Source of the DNA: Spirochaetaceae bacterium
GTDB lineage: Bacteria; Spirochaetota; Spirochaetia; DSM-27196; SLST01
Length of the DNA stretch: 5,121 nucleotides
Assembly (NCBI GenBank): GCA_007129695.1
Contig: SKVA01000521.1
Span: 1-5,121, forward strand
Reading direction: 5' to 3'
Part shown: one piece after another, positions 1-4,803 of the stretch
Position numbering within the stretch: position 1 is the first letter of the stretch
Layout: every line of letters begins with the position of its first letter
The notes under the pieces: model-generated
Told to the model about the DNA's origin: nothing
The model's database searches: none
Seen by the model: only the letters and a program-made list of their open reading frames with translations
Position numbers and translations under genes: made by a program

Positions 1-242
1 ATTGGTACGTGATGGTCATTGGCGTGCGCACCGCGCACCAGGGCCAGGGGATCGGCAGCCGCCTGATGCAGGCGATCACGGCAACGTGCGATGCCGCCGG
101 AGAGCCGGTCTACCTGGAGACCGAGACTGAGGCGAATCTGCCGTTCTACGCGCGCCACGGGTTTGAGGTGATCGAGCGCGTCATGCTTCCGGAGCTCGAG
201 CTCCCGATGTGGGAGATGGTGCGCGAGCCACAGGGGTTGTAG
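1..242 (+). CDS. GNAT-family N-acetyltransferase, C-terminal part (5' end outside window)
   Basis: The reading frame is open from the left edge (first whole codon at 3) and ends at the TAG at 240-242, giving 79 visible residues. It shows the acetyl-CoA pyrophosphate-binding loop of GNAT motif A as HQGQGIGSRL (visible residues 12-21, fitting Q/R-x-x-G-x-G). The typical motif B region follows, YLETETEANLPFYARHGFEV, in which the Tyr of PFYARHGF sits where many GNATs have the general-acid Tyr. The N-terminal half, which usually defines the acceptor, lies outside the window, so the substrate cannot be named. The family transfers an acetyl group from acetyl-CoA to a primary amine, on small molecules, peptides or antibiotics. 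An internal ATG at 12-14 lies inside the fold and is not a credible start. The gene precedes the AraC/GyrI regulator on the same strand by 41 bp and may share its transcript. Confidence 0.9.
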   Translation, partial: WYVMVIGVRTAHQGQGIGSRLMQAITATCDAAGEPVYLETETEANLPFYARHGFEVIERVMLPELELPMWEMVREPQGL

Positions 243-283
243 GACACGGCTGCGCTGCGACCGCGCCGCACCCGGGGTTGCCG

Positions 284-1273
284 ATGACGACGACCGAAGC
301 CGAGTACCGGCGCCGGATCAACCGCGTGATCGACTACGTCGAGAACAACCTGGACCAACCGCTCCCCCTTGAGCAGCTGGCCGATGTTGCGCTCTTCTCG
401 AAGTTCCACTTCCATCGCGTGTTCTTCGCGATGGTGCGCGAGACGCCGGGGCAGTTCGTCCAGCGTCTGCGGATCGAGAAGGCGGCCAGACTCCTGCTGG
501 CAAACCGCGCGCGCGCGGTGACCGAAGTCGCGCACGACTGCGGGTTTGCCGACTCAGCCGCGTTCGCCAGGGCGTTTCGCGCCGCGTTCGGCGCGAGCGC
601 GACCGCGTACCGCTCCGGTGCACGTCCGGCCGGAAGCGCACCGAGTAGCAATCCGGGCACAACGGACCGCAACCACGGCAAAGAAGCCACGACCGACCAA
701 CGGTATTGTGATCGCATATCTGATTCCGACAGGAGGATTGCGATGGCAATGCCAACCATGCAGCCGATTCCGGCCGAGGCGGTCACGGTGACCGACCAGC
801 CGGAACTCACCCTTGCGTACGTTCGCCACACCGGACCCTACTTTGGCGACGAACAGCTCTTCCAGCGATTGTTCGGCGAACTCTACCGCTGGGCCGGGCC
901 GCGCGACCTGGTTGTGCGCGGCGTGACACAGGAGATCGTCATCTACCACGACGACCCCGAGACGGTCGCTCCAGAGAAGCTTCGCGTGAGCTGCTGTATC
1001 CCGGTTCCCGCACAGACCGAGACTGCCGGGCAGGTGGGACTGATGACGCTCGCCGCCGGGCGGTACGCGCAGGCCCGGTTCCGCCTGGACGCGACGCAGT
1101 TCGGCGGTGCGTGGAACTGGGTGTTCGGCGAGTGGCTCCCGCAGAGCGGGTACCAGCCCGACGATGGACTCTGTTACGAACGGTACCAGGATCACGAGCC
1201 CACCGAAGAGCTCGACGGCACCGCCGGTCGGACCTTCGTCGTGGATATCTGCGTCCCGGTGAAGCCGCTGTAG
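284..1273 (+). CDS. AraC-family transcriptional regulator with C-terminal GyrI-like effector domain
   Basis: The protein has 329 residues. Residues about 10-112 form the double helix-turn-helix DNA-binding domain of the AraC/XylS family. The first HTH is around LEQLADVALFSKFHFHRVF. The second carries the family signature, with VTEVAHDCGFADSAAFARAF leading into FGASATAYR. Residues about 113-153 are a polar linker that looks poorly conserved. Residues about 160-329 match the GyrI-like (SbmC/Rob C-terminal) small-molecule-binding fold, with LAYVRHTGPY at the start, a conserved-looking Glu in GLCYERY and the terminal strand VVDICVPVK. Known relatives sense or sequester hydrophobic or cationic drugs, or modulate gyrase; the ligand here is unknown. 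I prefer ATG 284 (GGGG at 274-277, 6-nt spacing, normal AraC N-terminus). A GTG at 209 would overlap the acetyltransferase gene and add an odd, Gly/Ala-rich N-terminus. The linker holds a strong internal start (743). Confidence 0.9.
   Translation: MTTTEAEYRRRINRVIDYVENNLDQPLPLEQLADVALFSKFHFHRVFFAMVRETPGQFVQRLRIEKAARLLLANRARAVTEVAHDCGFADSAAFARAFRAAFGASATAYRSGARPAGSAPSSNPGTTDRNHGKEATTDQRYCDRISDSDRRIAMAMPTMQPIPAEAVTVTDQPELTLAYVRHTGPYFGDEQLFQRLFGELYRWAGPRDLVVRGVTQEIVIYHDDPETVAPEKLRVSCCIPVPAQTETAGQVGLMTLAAGRYAQARFRLDATQFGGAWNWVFGEWLPQSGYQPDDGLCYERYQDHEPTEELDGTAGRTFVVDICVPVKPL
731..736 (+). promoter_or_regulatory. Internal Shine-Dalgarno AGGAGG inside the AraC-GyrI gene
   Basis: This is a perfect AGGAGG, followed by ATTGCG and an ATG at 743 in the frame of the surrounding gene. 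It lies at the boundary between the DNA-binding and effector domains. The genes in this window with clear starts use similar sites (AAGGAGG before the methyltransferase, AAGGAG before the lipoprotein), so the signal is of the type this genome uses. Confidence 0.55.
743..1273 (+). CDS. Possible alternative product: stand-alone GyrI-like domain from an internal start
   Basis: An in-frame ATG at 743 (codon 154 of the AraC-GyrI gene) would give a 176-residue protein made of only the GyrI-like domain, beginning MAMPTMQPIPAEAV. Six nucleotides upstream lies a perfect AGGAGG (731-736), a better ribosome binding site than the one in front of the full gene. Free-standing GyrI-like proteins of about 155-180 residues are a known family form (SbmC/GyrI type), so the length is right. 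The product could act separately as a ligand-binding or sequestering protein, or could be a relic of a gene fusion. Whether this start is used cannot be told from the sequence. Confidence 0.45.
   Translation: MAMPTMQPIPAEAVTVTDQPELTLAYVRHTGPYFGDEQLFQRLFGELYRWAGPRDLVVRGVTQEIVIYHDDPETVAPEKLRVSCCIPVPAQTETAGQVGLMTLAAGRYAQARFRLDATQFGGAWNWVFGEWLPQSGYQPDDGLCYERYQDHEPTEELDGTAGRTFVVDICVPVKPL
780..794. repeat. Perfect 7+1+7 inverted repeat within the GyrI-domain coding region
   Basis: The sequence reads CGGTCAC-G-GTGACCG, a perfect dyad of 7-bp arms around one central base. It lies about 40 bp after the internal start at 743 and codes for part of AVTVTD. The form is that of an operator half-site pair, but it is coding DNA in a GC-rich genome and may be chance. 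Confidence 0.35.
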
Positions 1274-1357
1274 ATGAACCTGGAGCGTGCGGGCGTCGAT
1301 GCGGTCGCCTGCCGCCGGCTCAGGAGTCGACACTCGTGTCCGGCTGCCGGCCTGCCC
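1274..1357. other. Convergent intergenic region without a clear terminator
   Basis: This 84-bp gap separates the 3' ends of the AraC-GyrI gene and the methyltransferase gene. It contains small self-complementary pieces: GCCGGC at 1314-1319 and again at 1346-1351, and GAGT-CGAC-ACTC at 1324-1335. These could fold into a weak stem, but no T-tract follows on either strand, so I do not call an intrinsic terminator. Confidence 0.4.
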
Positions 1358-2020
1358 TCACTTCCGATACACAGCAAAGAAGTGCGGCACCGGCGGATCC
1401 TGCGTATCGTCGTACGCCTCGAAGCTCATTTCGGTGAGGCCGCATCGCACGAAGCCGTTCATCTCGTCTCGGTCGAGCGGGAGCGGGATGTCGTCCTCCT
1501 GCTCGCCGACGGCCCGGCTGCGACACGAGACGAGCAGATGCCCGATGGGTGCGACGAGCGAGACCATCGCGTCGCGCGCCATGACGCGGTACTTCCCGGG
1601 CAGGACCTGTATGGTATTGCACTCGTAGACGACGTCGAAGCTCGACGCCCATTCGCTCGGGTAGTCGAACAGGTCTGCCACCAGGTAGTCGACGCGGGTG
1701 TCGGGATAGCGGTTTCTGCACAGACGGATCGCTTCCGGAGAGATGTCGAACGCGGTAACCTCGTAGCCGGCTTCGCTGAGCGCCTCGGCGTCGTCGCCGA
1801 CCCCGCACCCGATCACGACCGCCGTGTGTCCCGCGGGGTCAGACGGAGAAGACGTCAACCATTCGATGAGATAGGGGTTGGGCTCGAGGTCGGCCCAGAA
1901 GACGGCGCGGTGGTCTCCGTTCGCGTCGCGGTAGATGTTGTCGAACCACCCGGTGGGATCGTCTCGCTGCTGGTACGACCTGACCATCTTCCGGTACGCG
2001 ACCGGATCGAACTCGCTCAT
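1358..2020 (-). CDS. Class I SAM-dependent methyltransferase (small-molecule type)
   Basis: The protein has 220 residues. It contains the Rossmann-like SAM-binding core: motif I VVIGCGVGDDAEAL (about 68-81), an acidic end of strand 2 at Asp92 (VTAFDISPEAI) that should bind the ribose hydroxyls, DYLVADLFDY (about 111-120) for the adenine-side loop, and motif IV FDVVYECNTIQVLP (about 128-141). The N-terminal part (residues 20-55, with WFDNIY and FWADLEPNPYLIEWL) and the overall layout recall thiopurine methyltransferase-like and methyltransferase-domain-25 proteins that act on small molecules. The acceptor is not evident. The start is fixed by AAGGAGG with 6-nt spacing to the ATG at 2020. An upstream in-frame ATG at 2065 would add 15 residues but has no comparable site. 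The gene is alone, convergent with the AraC-GyrI gene and divergent from the isomerase. Confidence 0.92.
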   Translation of the reverse strand: MSEFDPVAYRKMVRSYQQRDDPTGWFDNIYRDANGDHRAVFWADLEPNPYLIEWLTSSPSDPAGHTAVVIGCGVGDDAEALSEAGYEVTAFDISPEAIRLCRNRYPDTRVDYLVADLFDYPSEWASSFDVVYECNTIQVLPGKYRVMARDAMVSLVAPIGHLLVSCRSRAVGEQEDDIPLPLDRDEMNGFVRCGLTEMSFEAYDDTQDPPVPHFFAVYRK

Positions 2021-2026
2021 GCACTT

Positions 2027-2033
2027 CCTCCTT
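2027..2033 (-). promoter_or_regulatory. Ribosome binding site of the methyltransferase gene
   Basis: On the minus strand the sequence AAGGAGG is followed by AAGTGC and ATG (2020-2018). It is a near-perfect Shine-Dalgarno and decides the start at 2020 over the upstream in-frame ATG at 2065. Confidence 0.85.
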
Positions 2034-2066
2034 AGTACTTCGGTGTGCAGGCCCGCGTCGGACAAG

Positions 2067-2094
2067 AGTATTCAGTTCCGAGAGGAGTCGGCAA
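2067..2094 (-). promoter_or_regulatory. Candidate sigma70-type promoter for the methyltransferase
   Basis: Reading the minus strand, TTGCCG (2094-2089) is separated by 16 nt from AATACT (2072-2067). Each box matches 4 of 6 consensus positions. Transcription would begin near 2060, giving a leader of about 40 nt before the ATG at 2020. The region is less GC-rich than its surroundings. The evidence is only motif resemblance. Confidence 0.3.
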
Positions 2095-2147
2095 CTGCAC
2101 GGTCCGCAGGGCAGCCGCGGTGCGGATACCGATCTCCAGCCGCTGCC

Positions 2148-2176
2148 TTGCGCTCGCCGCTGCGGCCGTCTATAGT
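2148..2176 (+). promoter_or_regulatory. Candidate sigma70-type promoter for the isomerase-like gene
   Basis: TTGCGC (2148-2153) lies 17 nt upstream of TATAGT (2171-2176). The -10 box matches 5 of 6 consensus positions and the -35 box 3 of 6. The start of transcription would be near 2183, about 23 nt before the ATG at 2206. An 8-bp direct repeat, GCCGCTGC, occurs at 2139-2146 and 2156-2163. Its copies are 17 bp apart and flank the -35 box, so they could be a regulator site or chance. Confidence 0.4.
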
Positions 2177-2205
2177 CGGGTTCGCGGGACCGCAAAGGGG
2201 TACAG

Positions 2206-3078
2206 ATGAGACTCGGAGTCAGCAGCTACAGTTACTCGTCCGCGGTGAAGGCCGGGGCGATCGGGTTCACCGATATCCCGCGGCTCGCGAGCGAGGCAGG
2301 GTTCGACGAGCTCGAGTTCTCGGAGTTCATGCTGTCGGACGGCGAGACGACGGCCGGAATGGCGGAAACGCTTCGAACCGAATGCGCGCGGGTGGGCATG
2401 CCGGTGGGCAACTACACGATCGCCGGAGACTTCCTCACCGGAAGCGGCGGCGATCACGAGGCGGAAATCGAGCGGCTGAAGCGTGAGGTGGACGTAGCGG
2501 TGATCCTGGGGTCGCCGAGAATGCGCCACGACGCGACCCGCGGTCTTCCTGCCGACGCTCCCGCCTACTTCGGTTTCGACGACGTGCTGCCCCGACTCGC
2601 GCAGGGGTGCCGGGCGGTGACGGAGTACGCCCAGGCGCACGGCGTACAGACGATGATGGAGAACCATGGGTATTTTGCTCAGGACTCTGACCGCGTCGAA
2701 AAGCTCGTCAGGGCGGTCGCTCACCCGAACTTCGGACTACTCCTGGACATGGGCAACTTTCTCTGCGCCGACGAGTCGCCGGAGGCGGCGATCGGCAAGC
2801 TCGCGCGCTATGCGTTCCACGTCCACGCCAAAGACTTTCACACCAAGGCGGGCCACGTCATCGACCCGGGCGAGGGCTGGTTTCTGAGCCGCGGAGGAAA
2901 CTATCTCCGCGGGGCTATCGCCGGGCACGGCGACGTCGGCGTCTTTCAGTGCCTCCGACAACTCGCGCGTTCGGGCTACGACGGAACCGTCTCGCTCGAG
3001 TTCGAGGGGCTCGAAGAGCCGGTGCGCGCGCTCGCGATCGGCGCGGCGAACGTCCGCCGGTACCTCGCAATGCTGTAG
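2206..3078 (+). CDS. Sugar phosphate isomerase/epimerase family protein (xylose isomerase-like TIM barrel)
   Basis: The protein has 290 residues, the usual length for the AP-endonuclease-family-2/xylose isomerase-like TIM-barrel superfamily. It begins with the typical first strand MRLGVSSYSY. Putative metal-site residues appear in family order: Glu152 in MMENHG, Asp181 in LLLDMGNF, His207 in FHVHAKDFH, and Glu265 or Glu267 in SLEFEG. The C-terminal phrase HGDVGVFQCLRQLARSGYDG is the standard strand 7 to helix 7 region. Members isomerise, epimerise or dehydrate sugars and inositols using a divalent metal (IolE, hydroxypyruvate isomerase and tagatose epimerase types). The exact substrate cannot be assigned. 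It has no signal peptide and should be cytosolic. The start at 2206 has AAGGGG (2195-2200) 5 nt upstream. It is monocistronic as seen: divergent from the methyltransferase and convergent, by 23 bp, with the MFS gene. Confidence 0.93.
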   Translation: MRLGVSSYSYSSAVKAGAIGFTDIPRLASEAGFDELEFSEFMLSDGETTAGMAETLRTECARVGMPVGNYTIAGDFLTGSGGDHEAEIERLKREVDVAVILGSPRMRHDATRGLPADAPAYFGFDDVLPRLAQGCRAVTEYAQAHGVQTMMENHGYFAQDSDRVEKLVRAVAHPNFGLLLDMGNFLCADESPEAAIGKLARYAFHVHAKDFHTKAGHVIDPGEGWFLSRGGNYLRGAIAGHGDVGVFQCLRQLARSGYDGTVSLEFEGLEEPVRALAIGAANVRRYLAML

Positions 3079-3080
3079 GC

Positions 3081-3110
3081 CCTGTCAGCGCCGGCCGCCT
3101 GTCAGCGCCG
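3081..3110. repeat. 13-bp direct repeat at the 3' end of the MFS gene
   Basis: CCTGTCAGCGCCG occurs at 3081-3093 and again at 3098-3110, with a period of 17 bp. The right copy contains the MFS stop codon and its last two Arg codons. Read on the minus strand, the left copy would again encode Arg-Arg-stop. It looks like a small tandem duplication over the stop codon in the 23-bp gap between the convergent genes. No hairpin or T-tract is associated with it. Confidence 0.6.
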
Positions 3111-4241
3111 CGCGAGCCGTTCGCTCGTGAGCGCCGACAGAAGGACGAGCAGCGCCGCTATCGGGAACACACCGAGCGCGAGCGCGAACGAGGTCGCGTC
3201 CGAAAGTAGTCCGACGAGTCCGGGTATAACGATGCCTCCTACGGGAATCGCGAACTTCACCATCCCCATCGCGGTACCCGCGACGTGCCGGTAGCGAAGG
3301 CCCGCCGCGGTGATCGTGAGCGGGAGAAGCGGCCCGGCGGCCAGTCCGAGCACGAACAGCGGAACGGGTAGCAGCCCCACGGAGAGCGGCACGATGAACA
3401 AGAGGGTCGAGCAGAGCAGCGCGAGACCGGCAGCCATCACCACCATCCGGCCGGGCCTGCCACGCCCACCGACGACCCCGACGACGACTCGGCCCAACGC
3501 GAGTCCGATCAGGTAGAGCGCGAGCAGCAGCTGGGCGGCTTCCGCGTCGACGCCGCGAAGCTCCACGGCGAAGGTCGTGATCACTCCTGCGATGCCGACC
3601 TCGATTCCGACCGTTCCCATCGCAGCGAGCGCGAGCAGAATCATCGCTGGATCGGTGGAAAGTTGACGAAACACTCCGCGGTCGCTCCCGGCGCGCGACG
3701 CCCGAGCCACCGGCCGCAGGAAGGCGACGAGCACGGCGAGTGCACCGAGCAGGACGGCGACGCGACTGAGCGAGACGCGCCAGTCGAGCTCCATCGCCAT
3801 CAGGTAGAGCGTGATCGCGACAGAGCCGACCGAGACTGCCAGATGATTGATCGTGACGAGCCGACTCTCGTGTCGGGTGTACATCTCGAGCAGCCACGCG
3901 TCGGTGACCGCCTCTGCCACCCCCATGCCGGCACCCATCAGGAGCATCACCAGGAGATTGGCAGCGAAGCTGTCGCTGCGGTAGAGCGTCGCAAACGAGA
4001 CGCCGAGCATGACGAGTCCAATCGCCAGAATGGGAGCCTTGCGAAACCGATCGGCGAGTGCGCCGGAGATGACGACCGAGACTCCGAACCCGACGTTCTG
4101 CGTGGCGATCAGATAGCCGATCTCGCCCGCTGCGAGTCCCGCGGCACGAGCGGTCGCCCCTACGATCGCAACGCCGATACCGAGGAAGAACATCGCCAGA
4201 AAGGCCGAGCCGGTGGAGACCGGTCTGCTGGTGATGTGCAT
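3102..4241 (-). CDS. Major facilitator superfamily transporter, 12 TM
   Basis: The protein has 379 residues and hydrophobic segments consistent with 12 membrane helices in two six-helix halves. The halves are split by a charged loop near residues 176-196 (RPVARASRAGSDRGVFRQL). MFS motif A is seen in the loop between helices 2 and 3 as GALADRFRKAPIL (60-72), with Asp64, Arg65 and Lys68; the usual Gly before the last basic residues is replaced. The stretch GAGMGVAEAVTDAWLLEM followed by INHLAVSVGS (about 103-140) recalls the fucose/glucose:H+ symporter (FHS) branch, so a sugar or small organic substrate is possible but inferred. It is last in the minus-strand string, 12 bp after the cupin stop. 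The only SD-like sequence before the ATG is GGCGGA, buried in a hairpin (4247-4268). The frame is blocked upstream by a TAG five codons before the ATG, which supports this start. Confidence 0.93.
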   Translation of the reverse strand: MHITSRPVSTGSAFLAMFFLGIGVAIVGATARAAGLAAGEIGYLIATQNVGFGVSVVISGALADRFRKAPILAIGLVMLGVSFATLYRSDSFAANLLVMLLMGAGMGVAEAVTDAWLLEMYTRHESRLVTINHLAVSVGSVAITLYLMAMELDWRVSLSRVAVLLGALAVLVAFLRPVARASRAGSDRGVFRQLSTDPAMILLALAAMGTVGIEVGIAGVITTFAVELRGVDAEAAQLLLALYLIGLALGRVVVGVVGGRGRPGRMVVMAAGLALLCSTLLFIVPLSVGLLPVPLFVLGLAAGPLLPLTITAAGLRYRHVAGTAMGMVKFAIPVGGIVIPGLVGLLSDATSFALALGVFPIAALLVLLSALTSERLARR

Positions 4242-4246
4242 AGGGG

Positions 4247-4268
4247 TCCGCCGCTATCGGACGGCGGA
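4247..4268 (-). promoter_or_regulatory. Hairpin over the cupin stop codon that occludes the MFS ribosome binding site
   Basis: On the minus strand, TCCGCCG (4268-4262) and CGGCGGA (4253-4247) form a perfect 7-bp GC-rich stem with the 8-nt loop TCCGATAG. The last three loop bases are the cupin stop codon TAG. The 3' arm contains GGCGGA, the only SD-like stretch before the MFS ATG at 4241, at 5-nt spacing. Ribosomes finishing the cupin gene would melt the stem and expose the MFS start, the classic arrangement for translational coupling. No U-tract follows, so it is unlikely to be a terminator. It would bind the 3' end of 16S rRNA only weakly even when open. Confidence 0.5.
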
Positions 4269-4601
4269 GTTCTTCGGACGCTGAGCCCGATCCATCAACC
4301 ACCACGCGGCGACGAGCGGGTCCTGGTCGGAGCTCCGCGTGTGGTGATCTTCGCCGGCTTCTACGACGACCACGTCACCGGTCTCGACCGGGTAGTCCGT
4401 TCCATCGATCGGGATAACCCCCGTACCCTGGACGAAGACGAAGACCTCATCAACCTCGTGTACGTGCCGACTCTCGGGGTGTGCGGTTTCCCCGGGCCTG
4501 AAGACGTACACGCCGCCGGATGCGATCTTCGCTCCGGGGAGCAGGTCGCCCAGCAGCTCGGTCGTTGTAGGGTGCAGGTTCTCTAACCGAAGCTTACGCA
4601 T
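4254..4601 (-). CDS. Small single-domain cupin protein
   Basis: The protein has 115 residues from the ATG at 4601. Cupin motif 1 fits G(X)5HXH(X)3-4E(X)6G well: His46, His48, Glu52 and Gly59 in RHVHEVDEVFVFVQGTG. Motif 2 is GDVVVVEAGEDHH, with Gly75 and the metal-ligand His86, where Glu81 replaces the usual Pro and Ser90 the usual Asn. All four metal ligands (two His, Glu, His) are thus present, so a divalent metal site is expected. Small cupins include sugar isomerases, dioxygenases and ligand-sensing proteins; which one this is cannot be told. There are upstream in-frame starts (ATG 4613, GTG 4637), none with a Shine-Dalgarno. I chose 4601 because its ATG overlaps the lipoprotein stop in ATGCGTAA, which would allow re-initiation without its own site. 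The MFS gene follows after 12 bp. Confidence 0.9.
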   Translation of the reverse strand: MRKLRLENLHPTTTELLGDLLPGAKIASGGVYVFRPGETAHPESRHVHEVDEVFVFVQGTGVIPIDGTDYPVETGDVVVVEAGEDHHTRSSDQDPLVAAWWLMDRAQRPKNSAVR

Positions 4602-4803
4602 GCACGCGAGCATACCGCGAGCGACGGGTCGTGTCACGAGCGCACGAAAGCACTTTGCTGTTGAAGTCGTTGCAGATGAGCATCGCGACCGGCAACTCGG
4701 TCCGCGCCTCAGACGTGTTGAATCGGGCCGGCGGCACGCTCGTGCACGCGCCGAGCAGGATCACGGCAACACCGGCTACCCAGGCAAACGTCAGTTTCAT
4801 CAT
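4594..4803 (-). CDS. Small predicted lipoprotein of unknown function
   Basis: The protein has 69 residues (68 if the second of the two adjacent ATGs, at 4800, is used). It begins with a lipoprotein signal peptide: MMK, a hydrophobic core TFAWVAGVAVIL, and the lipobox LGAC with Cys20 as the lipidation site. The +2 residue is Thr, not Asp, so there is no inner-membrane retention signal of the E. coli kind. The mature part is only 50 residues. It has two further Cys (in ICNDFNSKVLSC) that could pair, and a basic tail, TTRRSRYARVHA. I recognise no domain. AAGGAG (4814-4809) lies 5 nt before the first ATG and 8 nt before the second. Its start overlaps the stop of the upstream membrane-protein gene (ATGA), and its stop overlaps the cupin start. 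Confidence 0.72.
   Translation of the reverse strand: MMKLTFAWVAGVAVILLGACTSVPPARFNTSEARTELPVAMLICNDFNSKVLSCARDTTRRSRYARVHA

Noticed and set aside
209..283. GTG 209 as the start of the AraC-GyrI gene
   Set aside because: It overlaps the GNAT coding end, gives an atypical Gly/Ala-rich extension and has no ribosome binding site. ATG 284 fits the family N-terminus.
554..1333. Minus-strand frame antisense to the AraC-GyrI gene
   Set aside because: It has no recognisable domain or ribosome binding site and lies opposite a strongly supported regulator.
1314..1351. Bidirectional terminator between AraC-GyrI and methyltransferase genes
   Set aside because: The GCCGGC pairs are short and far apart, and no T-tract follows on either strand.
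1274..2035. Plus-strand frame opposite the methyltransferase
   Set aside because: It is an antisense shadow with Val/Arg/Asp-rich low-complexity composition. The methyltransferase motifs are unambiguous on the other strand.
2021..2065. ATG 2065 as the methyltransferase start
   Set aside because: The excellent AAGGAGG at 2027-2033 points to the ATG at 2020, and the added 15 residues do not look like part of the fold.
3085..4305. Long minus-strand frame (406 codons) overlapping the MFS gene
   Set aside because: Its protein is an Arg/Ser-rich composition typical of the wrong frame of GC-rich DNA. The MFS frame has clear membrane helices and motif A.
3663..4586. Long plus-strand frame antisense to the MFS and cupin genes
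   Set aside because: It is rich in Asp, Glu, Arg and His without any motif. It is the antisense shadow of two well-supported genes.
4602..4637. GTG 4637 or ATG 4613 as the cupin start
   Set aside because: Neither has a Shine-Dalgarno. The ATG at 4601 overlaps the lipoprotein stop in a re-initiation arrangement and gives a normal cupin N-terminus.
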